Below are positions 4,887-9,733 of a DNA stretch of 9,733 bases, one piece after another. Numbering within the stretch: position 1 is the first letter of the stretch; each line of letters opens with the position of its first letter. The notes beneath the pieces were generated by a model that had not been told where the DNA came from, did not search any database, and saw only the letters and a program-made list of their open reading frames with translations. Position numbers and translations under genes: made by a program. This DNA is from Chloroflexi bacterium UBA4730 (lineage in GTDB: Bacteria > Chloroflexota > Limnocylindria > P2-11E), in the NCBI GenBank assembly GCA_002404155.1, contig DHJC01000030.1:1-9733 (forward strand), read 5' to 3'.

Positions 4887-5480
4887 ATGAGCTATTCCGT
4901 CGAGGGTGACTATTTCGAGACCTGCAACTGCACCGTGGCGTGTCAGTGCGTCATGCTGAGCCCAGCGACGAACGACTCGTGCCAGGCCTTCTTCGGGTGG
5001 CACATCACGCGCGGAACAAAGGATAGCGTTGATCTTTCGAACCTCAACGTCGCGCTCGCCTTGTACTCGCCCAAGAAGATGACCGATGGCGGATGGAAGG
5101 TCGCGCTGTATCTGGACGAGCGGGCCAAGCCCGACCAGGCTCAAGCTCTGGGCGCGATCTTCTCGGGACAAGCAGGGGGTCACCTCGCCGCTGTCGTGCC
5201 GCTGATTGGAACGGTGACGGGGGTGACAGCGGCGCCGATCTCCTTCGAGAAGACCAACGGCAAGCGACAGCTGAAGGTGGGCAAGCTTCTCGAGATGGAC
5301 AGCGAAGAGCTAAAGGGAGGGGACGGCAAGACGGCCCCAGTGATCAGCAACCCGGCCCTGAGCGTCGTTCCACAGCCGATGCGAGTCGCGAAGGCCGGAC
5401 GGATCCGTTACGACGGCGCCTGGAAGTTCGAAGGGTCGGGCACGAACGGCTTCACGACGGAGTTCAAGTACGAGGCCTGA
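4887..5480 (+). CDS. DUF1326 domain-containing protein
   Basis: A 197-residue soluble protein of the DUF1326 family, full length. The family hallmark is the N-terminal cysteine cluster in GDYFETCNCTVACQCVM: C13, C15, C19 and C21, with C32 following, a likely metal- or thiol-binding site. The middle region (WKVALYLDERAKPDQAQALG, then IFSGQAGGHLAAVVPLIGTV) and the end VAKAGRIRYDGAWKFEGSGT are typical of the family. There is no signal peptide. ATG 4887 has GGGAGG at 4872-4877. The next gene, a DUF2182 membrane protein, begins 50 bases after the stop on the same strand; such pairs recur in bacteria, which suggests joint action. The biochemical role is not established. Family assignment is secure from the motif pattern; any metal role is inferred. 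Confidence 0.9.
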   Translation: MSYSVEGDYFETCNCTVACQCVMLSPATNDSCQAFFGWHITRGTKDSVDLSNLNVALALYSPKKMTDGGWKVALYLDERAKPDQAQALGAIFSGQAGGHLAAVVPLIGTVTGVTAAPISFEKTNGKRQLKVGKLLEMDSEELKGGDGKTAPVISNPALSVVPQPMRVAKAGRIRYDGAWKFEGSGTNGFTTEFKYEA

Positions 5481-5530
5481 CGGAGTAGCCGGCTGCGCGT
5501 GCTCACCCCGTCTCTGACGCAATACGCCGC

Positions 5531-6328
5531 TTGAGTTCCACGGCTCCCAACTTCGAAGCTCGTTTCGGTCGCCTGGCGTTGACCGGGGCGGCCCTAGCAA
5601 TCCTCGTGACGCTCCTCGCGCTCGCTGCCCTCGCCTGGACCTACGTTTCCACACAAAGCGGCTCCATGACGATGTCCGCTGGGGCAGACCTGGCGAGCTT
5701 CGCGATCTTCCTCACGACGTGGGTCGTGATGATGGCCGCGATGATGTTTCCCGCATTCGCTCCGGTGGTGCTCGTGTACGCGCAATACACGCGGCAACGG
5801 ACCAGGACGTGGCCACTGCTGGCGGCGGTCTTCGTTGCTGGATATCTGATGATCTGGAGCGCCGTCGGAGTCGGCGCTTACGTGCTCGTCATGCTGCTTG
5901 TGCCGCTCATCGTCGAGATTCCGGTGGTGCGGGCGGCGCCGCAAGTGTTCCTCGGCGCCGTGATCGGCGCGGCGGGCCTGTATCAGTTGACCCCGCTGAA
6001 GGACGCGCTTCTCACGCACTGTCGGTCTCCGTTTCATTGGCTCTTCCGCGGCTTCCGGCCAGGCGTGAGGGGGGCCCTGCTGATGGGGATCGACGAGGGC
6101 GTCGTCTGCCTGGGCTGCTGCGCGGGGCTCATGCTCGTGCTGCTCGCGGTCGGGCTTGCCAGCGTCGGATGGATGGCCGCAGTTGCGGCCGTCATCTTCA
6201 GTGAGAAGGTCCTCGCGCCGACCCCAGCCGTCGCGAAGGGGGTTGCGGTAGTGCTTGTGGGATTCGGGATCGCAGTCGCGACGATCCCGGCGGTTGCCCA
6301 GTTCGTGATGGGCGGGTCGCCGATGTAG
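5531..6328 (+). CDS. DUF2182 integral membrane protein
   Basis: A 265-residue polytopic membrane protein of the DUF2182 family (annotated elsewhere as predicted metal-binding). Helices lie at about residues 14-38, 56-84, 95-125, 131-150, 190-215 and 232-258. Family motifs are present in order: TTWVVMMAAMMFPAFAP (62-78), YQLTPLKDALLTHCRSP (151-167), GIDEGVVCLGCCAGLM (186-201) and FSEK (223-226). The Met-rich helix, the HC pair and the CLGCC cluster could together bind a soft metal such as copper; this is inference from residue types. The start is TTG at 5531 with no clear ribosome binding site; reading may depend on the upstream DUF1326 gene 50 bases away. Full length for the family. Confidence 0.9.
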   Translation: MSSTAPNFEARFGRLALTGAALAILVTLLALAALAWTYVSTQSGSMTMSAGADLASFAIFLTTWVVMMAAMMFPAFAPVVLVYAQYTRQRTRTWPLLAAVFVAGYLMIWSAVGVGAYVLVMLLVPLIVEIPVVRAAPQVFLGAVIGAAGLYQLTPLKDALLTHCRSPFHWLFRGFRPGVRGALLMGIDEGVVCLGCCAGLMLVLLAVGLASVGWMAAVAAVIFSEKVLAPTPAVAKGVAVVLVGFGIAVATIPAVAQFVMGGSPM

Positions 6329-6390
6329 CCGCGATTGCGTCCTTGGCCGGATGCTCGCGAGCTACGGTGCGGTTCTTGTCATCAGATGCG

Positions 6391-6411
6391 GCGGGAGGGT
6401 CAGCCTCCCGC
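6391..6411 (+). terminator. GC hairpin after the DUF2182 gene
   Basis: GCGGGAGG (6391-6398) and CCTCCCGC (6404-6411) form a perfect 8-bp stem with a 5-base loop, 63 bases after the DUF2182 stop. There is no T-tract, so termination would need a factor or be of the tailless type sometimes proposed for high-GC bacteria. Confidence 0.4.
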
Positions 6412-6697
6412 TCCGTGCTGAACAAAATGGGCAACTGACCCTCCGAGAAGACATGGGCACAAGAGGGTCGCGGCGAACGGATTCACTCGGAAACTCGCGA
6501 TTTGTTCACTCGATGACCGGTGGTGACTGTAGATCAGCCGCCCGTCGCCTATTAGGTTCCGATTCCGGCTGTGCCCACACGAAACCCGCGAATCTCCACG
6601 TGGCTCTTGATTGGAGTTTCCTGCCGGGGCGCGCGCATCGCTAGGCGGCCAGCCGCGTGCCGACGGACTGACGTGAGGCGGGCGGGTGCTAAGTGCA

Positions 6698-6723
6698 GCG
6701 GTCCCAACCCCGGTCGGGACCGC
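6698..6723 (-). terminator. GC hairpin after the monooxygenase gene
   Basis: GCGGTCCC (6698-6705) and GGGACCGC (6716-6723) form a perfect 8-bp stem with a 10-base loop. On the minus strand it lies about 90 bases past the monooxygenase stop. No T-tract follows it. Confidence 0.35.
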
Positions 6724-6814
6724 AGCGTCAACCGGAGGATGCCGCGACCGCGAAGAGCGGCGCGACTTCCTTGCGGACGTGGACCTCGGTGAAGGTCCCC
6801 CATCGCGATCGCCC

Positions 6815-7942
6815 TTACGGAGCGGGGATCAGCGGTCGATAGAGAGCGCGCATCTGCGCGTCGGCCCGCTCGCGGAACATCGCTGTGAACGTCGCGTAGT
6901 CCGTGCGGAACATCGCCGCCATCGCGCGGCTCTGCTCCTCGACCCAGCGGACGCGCGGTCCGCGTCGCGAAGCGTAGACGCGAAGGGCCGACTCGACGCT
7001 CGTCTCCGCACCCAACACATCTGCCAGGACGTAGGCATCCTCCAACGCCATGGCGCCACCTTGGGCCATCGTCGGCGGACCCGCGTGCGCCGCGTCCCCG
7101 ATGACGACCACGTGGCCGCTATGCCACTCGGGCATCTCCACCCATTCGATCGGCGCGCAGTGCAGATCCTCGTCCCGCGTGAGCGCGGCAAGATACGCGG
7201 GGACCGGTCCCCGCAACGCCGCGAAGCGTTCGCGGATACGTGCAAGGCGCCCCTCGAGGGGATCGTGGATCTGCGGTCCACCGGCGAACGCGAAGCCGTA
7301 GGTGTGCCCATCGCCGAGCGGCACGAGCCCGAACACGACGCCGTCTCCGAACACCCCGGTCCAGCCGCTCACACCCGCCGGCCGCATCGGGACGATCCCG
7401 CGCCAGCACATCACGCCGGTGTAGCCGACGGGCACCCCGTCCCATGTGAGCTGACGCACGGTGGATTGGATGCCGTCGGCACCTACGACGAGGTCGTAGA
7501 CCGCGCTCGATCCGTCGCTGAAGCCGACGCGGACCTGCTCGTCCGCCTGCACGAGTGACGTGACCGCCATTCCGAGGCGCGCGCGCGTCGTCCCGGCGGC
7601 AGCGAGGAGCACCTTGTGCAGCGCGGGGCGGGCGATCCCGACGCACGGTCCCAGCCCGTCCCAGACCTCCGCGAGGTCGGTCTCGGAGAGTCGCTCTCCG
7701 CTTTGGCCGTAGAAGGCCCAGCGCCGGATCACCGTGCCCGCCCTCTCCACTTCTGCGTCCAGACCGAGCGAGCGGAGCACGCGCATGGCGTTGGCGTGAA
7801 GGAAGATCCCCGCTCCGACCGTCTCCCAGCTTGCGTTGCGCTCGACAAGCTCCGGTGTGAAGCCTTGCTGCTGAAGGCCATGAGCAAGCGCCAGTCCGGC
7901 GAGGCCTCCCCCAACGATCAGGATGTGTTCAACGGAAGCCAT
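6815..7942 (-). CDS. FAD-dependent monooxygenase (group A, aromatic hydroxylase type)
   Basis: A 375-residue single-component flavoprotein monooxygenase, full length. It would use NAD(P)H and oxygen to hydroxylate a small, often aromatic, substrate in the cytosol. The Rossmann FAD motif is ILIVGGGLAGLALAHGL (residues 7-23). The DG motif is VVGADGIQSTVR (152-163), which contacts FAD and NAD(P)H. The GD motif is VVVIGDAAHAGPPTMAQGG (278-296), binding the FAD ribose and phosphate, followed by ALEDA. It resembles salicylate hydroxylase-, UbiH- and TetX-like enzymes; the substrate cannot be told. The ATG at 7942 is preceded on this strand by GGAGGAGAGG, so it is preferred over an in-frame GTG at 7969. 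It is divergent from a TetR gene with paired operators between them, so it is probably induced by its substrate or a related compound. Confidence 0.92.
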   Translation of the reverse strand: MASVEHILIVGGGLAGLALAHGLQQQGFTPELVERNASWETVGAGIFLHANAMRVLRSLGLDAEVERAGTVIRRWAFYGQSGERLSETDLAEVWDGLGPCVGIARPALHKVLLAAAGTTRARLGMAVTSLVQADEQVRVGFSDGSSAVYDLVVGADGIQSTVRQLTWDGVPVGYTGVMCWRGIVPMRPAGVSGWTGVFGDGVVFGLVPLGDGHTYGFAFAGGPQIHDPLEGRLARIRERFAALRGPVPAYLAALTRDEDLHCAPIEWVEMPEWHSGHVVVIGDAAHAGPPTMAQGGAMALEDAYVLADVLGAETSVESALRVYASRRGPRVRWVEEQSRAMAAMFRTDYATFTAMFRERADAQMRALYRPLIPAP

Positions 7943-7999
7943 CGGATCGCCTCTCCTCCGAGCGCCCACTGTCTTCTTTTCCAGTACTAGGACGCTCTA

Positions 8000-8032
8000 C
8001 CTATTGAATAGAGGACCATTCTATCCGATAGG
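8000..8032. promoter_or_regulatory. paired TetR operator sites in the divergent promoter region
   Basis: Two 13-bp palindromes, CCTATTGAATAGA (8000-8012) and TCTATCCGATAGG (8020-8032). The second, read on the other strand, is CCTATCGGATAGA and matches the first at 11 of 13 positions. Each is nearly symmetric by itself. Their centres are 20 bp apart, about two helical turns, so two dimers would sit on one face of the DNA. They lie between the divergent starts at 7942 and 8051, closer to the tetR gene. Confidence 0.65.
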
Positions 8033-8050
8033 CCGGTAATCTAGGGCAGG

Positions 8051-8704
8051 ATGAAGGCAACGGTCAAGAGACCCCGGCGCTACAGCAACACGCTCCGGCA
8101 GGAGCAGGCGCAGCTGACAAGGCAGCGGATCCTCGATGCCGCGCGACGGCTGCTCGTGAGCGGCGGCTACACGCAGGTGACGATGCAGGACCTCGCGCGC
8201 GAGGCAGGCGTCGCGTACCAGACGGTCTACTCACAGTTCGGCAACAAGGTCCAGTTGGCCCACGAGCTCATCGCGTGCGGTTTCCCCCACGTGAGCGAGG
8301 TGGTCGTGCTGCTCGAACAGATCAGCGAAGTGGCTGCGCCCGAAGCGTGGCTCCGAACGGTCGCCACGTTCGCCCGTCGTTTGCACGAGCCATGCGCCGA
8401 CCTGCACCGCTTCATGCGGCAGTCAGGCGATCCCGAGCTGATCGGTCGCTACCGAGAGGTGCAGGCGAGCCGTCTCAAGCGATTCGCGCGGCTTGGACAC
8501 TTGTTGGAGCGGGGTGGTCGTCTCCGACGGGGGCTGAACGGCGCCGACGCGATCGACGTCATATGGACGATGACGAGCCCGGAGACCTACGAGCAGCTCG
8601 TTCTCGATCGGCGGTGGACGCCGCAGCGGTACGAAGAGTGGCTCGCCGGCGCGCTCGTCGACCTCATTCTGGCGGCCGAACCCGCGGTCGGCCATCGTCC
8701 TTGA
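8051..8704 (+). CDS. TetR/AcrR-family transcriptional regulator
   Basis: A 217-residue repressor of the TetR family, full length. Residues about 23-72 are the DNA-binding domain: TRQRILDAARRLLVSGGYTQ, then the helix-turn-helix VTMQDLAREAGVAYQTVYSQ and FGNKVQLAHEL. The C-terminal ligand domain ends with SPETYEQLVLDRRWTPQRYE, a pattern shared with the other TetR of this window. ATG 8051 has only a weak purine-rich signal (AGGGCAGG) directly before it. The gene is divergent from the FAD monooxygenase and the operator pair lies 19-51 bases upstream of its start, so it most likely represses both genes and releases DNA on binding a small aromatic compound. The last codons overlap the truncated front of a recombinase remnant, so the insertion or deletion that created the junction stopped at the very end of this gene. 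Confidence 0.92.
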   Translation: MKATVKRPRRYSNTLRQEQAQLTRQRILDAARRLLVSGGYTQVTMQDLAREAGVAYQTVYSQFGNKVQLAHELIACGFPHVSEVVVLLEQISEVAAPEAWLRTVATFARRLHEPCADLHRFMRQSGDPELIGRYREVQASRLKRFARLGHLLERGGRLRRGLNGADAIDVIWTMTSPETYEQLVLDRRWTPQRYEEWLAGALVDLILAAEPAVGHRP

Positions 8705-9119
8705 GGGCGCACGGCGCTACGTCAGCGGGCGCGTTGGCTTTGGCGACCTCGCGAAGTGGTCTGAGCGCGAGGGCCACCGCACGCCCACGGGCCGACGCCT
8801 CACGGATGAGTGGTGGCAGAACGTGCTCGCGAACCCGCTGAACGCGGGGTAGGTTGGCTACCGGCGCAAGCGCGGTGGCAGGGAGCTTCGCCGATCATCG
8901 ATCGAGGGCTTCATGCCCCTTGACCTGTCCCAAGCGGTACAGAAAGTGAAGGCGCGGCGGACCCGTCGCCACGAGGGCGGGCGTCCAACCCCGCAGGCGT
9001 ATCCGCTCTCGCGGGCAACGTGCGGTGAGTGCGGCGGGCGGGTCACGGCCGCGTCGAAGCGCCGGATCCGATGCCGCACCGCGGCCGAGCACGCCGGGTG
9101 CTCTCCGGTGACCGTCTGA
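8691..9119 (+). pseudogene. large serine recombinase remnant with an amber codon
   Basis: One frame keeps two C-terminal regions of a large serine recombinase. First is the end of the Recombinase domain (PF07508 type): EGARRYVSGRVGFGDLAKWS, HRTPTGRRLTDEWWQNVLAN and PLNAG. Then comes VGYRRKRGG and, after a linker, the zinc-ribbon ATCGECGGRVTAASKRRIRC followed by GC near the end. A TAG at 8850-8852 replaces the Tyr expected in the NPLNAGY-VGY motif. The N-terminal catalytic domain with its nucleophilic serine is absent: the frame emerges from inside the end of the tetR gene at about 8690. The coiled-coil C-terminus is also missing because the frame ends soon after the zinc ribbon. It therefore cannot act as a recombinase; it is a scar of an integrative element. 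An ATG at 8913 could allow a short zinc-ribbon peptide, but nothing supports expression. Confidence 0.78.
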
Positions 9120-9589
9120 TCACTCGGCTTTCGGCTTCGCATAGGTCTAGGCACGTACGCGGAGTAGAGGTCCTTGCCGTCGATCTGAACACCGGTCTTC
9201 TGGTTGCCCCGGGTCGACGCAACGACGAGTGTCTTCCCGCTCGAGCTGGGCGTCGGGGCGCTGATCGGAATGCGGATCACGAGCATGTCGCCCTCGCGGG
9301 CAATGGAGACCCCGAACTCGAACGCGATCATCTTCTGCGTCATGCCTCGCGCCATTCGCTCGAGGGTCGCGCACTCGCGGGCCGTGAGCGGTCGCGGGTA
9401 GGACCGCGGAGAGCGTCTCACGCGGGCCGCCCCCGCTGCCGTTGTGGCCCACATGGCGACCCGGCGGCCAACGGGCGGCGAGGCGCGGGGCCGGGCGGGC
9501 GCAGCATCGACGCTGGCCAACAGCCGCCACACTGGGACACACGCGCGGCCTCGCGCCGGGTCACGTTCGGGGCGTCTGCCTGCGCTCAC
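8858..9589 (-). CDS. chimeric ORF: LuxR-type helix-turn-helix joined to a small conserved protein
   Basis: The frame opens with GTG at 9589, which overlaps the stop of an upstream frame as GTGA. Residues about 66-95 read PRPLTARECATLERMARG and TQKMIAFEFGVS, a close match to the first three helices of a LuxR/GerE helix-turn-helix (LTxRE, MARG, IAxxxGVS). The expected recognition helix does not follow. Instead comes IAREGDMLVIRIPISAPTPS, then SSGKTLVVASTRGNQKTGVQ and DGKDLYSAYVP (residues 96-147), which resembles a family of small phage-linked or hypothetical proteins of about 60-70 residues with an SGKTLVVAST core. The small protein could itself start at the ATG at 9331 (MIAFEFGVS) or 9343. 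After residue 148 (base about 9146) the frame runs antisense to the recombinase remnant and is probably not original. Residues 1-60 are Arg/Pro-rich and uncertain. Likely a decayed or fused gene; core coding origin is well supported, exact ends are not. Confidence 0.42.
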   Translation of the reverse strand: MSAGRRPERDPARGRACVPVWRLLASVDAAPARPRASPPVGRRVAMWATTAAGAARVRRSPRSYPRPLTARECATLERMARGMTQKMIAFEFGVSIAREGDMLVIRIPISAPTPSSSGKTLVVASTRGNQKTGVQIDGKDLYSAYVPRPMRSRKPSDQTVTGEHPACSAAVRHRIRRFDAAVTRPPHSPHVARESGYACGVGRPPSWRRVRRAFTFCTAWDRSRGMKPSIDDRRSSLPPRLRR

Positions 9590-9733
9590 GCCACGCCGTC
9601 CGCGATTTCGGCTAGGTCCTCGAGGCCCTCGATGATCGTGCCGGCGAGAACGCGCAGCCCCGGCTTAGACCCCGGTCCGGCCGGCGATCCTCGCTCCTTA
9701 TTAACCCGATTAACCCGCCAGCCGGAGCCACCC
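9586..9733 (-). CDS. C-terminal fragment of a gene running off the right edge
   Basis: A minus-strand frame enters from the window edge and ends with TGA at 9588-9586, overlapping the GTG start of the next frame as GTGA. Its last residues, GLRVLAGTIIEGLEDLAEIA followed by DGVA, form a convincing amphipathic helix and look like real protein. The edge-proximal part is encoded by the direct repeat (GSGWRVNRVNKERGSPAG). No family is recognised. The overlap suggests an operon with the downstream chimeric ORF. Confidence 0.35.
   Translation of the reverse strand, partial: GGSGWRVNRVNKERGSPAGPGSKPGLRVLAGTIIEGLEDLAEIADGVA
9681..9733. repeat. direct repeat, right copy
   Basis: It matches 4361-4404 in the same orientation, with a tandem 9-base duplication (TTAACCCGA) that makes it 53 bp. 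The copy runs to the last base of the window, so its true right end is not seen. If the window edge is a contig end, the repeat itself may have stopped assembly, which would imply more copies in the genome. Confidence 0.85.

Larger units (their letters stand above)
6329..6814. other. convergent intergenic stretch with several inverted repeats
   Basis: This 486-base stretch separates two convergent genes and holds no convincing gene; a 97-codon + strand frame from 6351 lacks a ribosome binding site and natural composition. GAGGGTCAG at 6395-6403 is repeated inverted as CTGACCCTC at 6435-6443, and GAGGGTC appears again at 6463-6469. Two compact hairpins, listed separately, lie near each end. 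Confidence 0.5.

Noticed and set aside
6686..7558. 290-codon plus-strand open frame
   Set aside because: It is Arg/Asp/His-rich and antisense to the FAD monooxygenase, whose three cofactor motifs are intact.
7943..7969. GTG at 7969 as the monooxygenase start
   Set aside because: The ATG at 7942 has a strong GGAGGAG signal that lies inside the would-be extension, and family members begin near it.
8831..8850. CCCGC/GCGGG hairpin as a terminator
   Set aside because: It lies inside the recombinase remnant's coding sequence, is only 5 bp and has no T-tract.

Overview
The window is GC-rich DNA (roughly two thirds G+C by eye) with many GTG and TTG starts and a strong GC bias at third codon positions. 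The mix of families (small WPFG-type membrane protein, DUF5519, DUF1326/DUF2182 pair, several TetR regulators) suits an actinobacterium or a similar high-GC soil lineage. That placement is an inference; nothing here fixes a genus. No intact insertion sequence, CRISPR array, rRNA or complete tRNA was found.

Layout. Positions 1-1200 hold a C-terminal coding fragment cut by the left edge and a convergent two-gene pair of small membrane proteins (coupled by a GTGA overlap); the first of these carries an internal tandem duplication. Positions 1200-2280 hold a small membrane protein on the + strand and gene-poor DNA containing a 13-bp inverted repeat, a probable 3' coding remnant and a tRNA-Gly-like 3' end. 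Positions 2280-4343 hold a TetR regulator divergent from an unusual + strand ORF. That ORF joins a DUF5519 (luciferase-like) domain to a VOC/glyoxalase domain that still has its own ribosome binding site and ATG, and then runs into a third module broken by a frameshift near 4160.

A 44-bp sequence at 4361-4404 recurs as a 53-bp version at 9681-9733, ending exactly at the right edge. Between the copies lie a 5' half of tRNA-Ser(UGA), a DUF1326-DUF2182 pair, an FAD monooxygenase divergent from its probable TetR repressor with two matched operator sites between them, a serine-recombinase remnant with an in-frame amber codon, and a reading frame fusing a LuxR-type helix-turn-helix to a small conserved protein. 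The region reads as a scarred insertion hot spot carrying a few intact cargo operons.

Working units. (i) The DUF1326 and DUF2182 genes form one + strand operon, likely concerned with a metal or thiol chemistry at the membrane; their function is not established. (ii) The monooxygenase and the 8051 TetR form a classic divergent repressor/target pair. (iii) The 3005 TetR likely controls the DUF5519/VOC transcript from a promoter that overlaps the regulator's own start codon. The two TetR proteins share a C-terminal sequence pattern and are related to each other.
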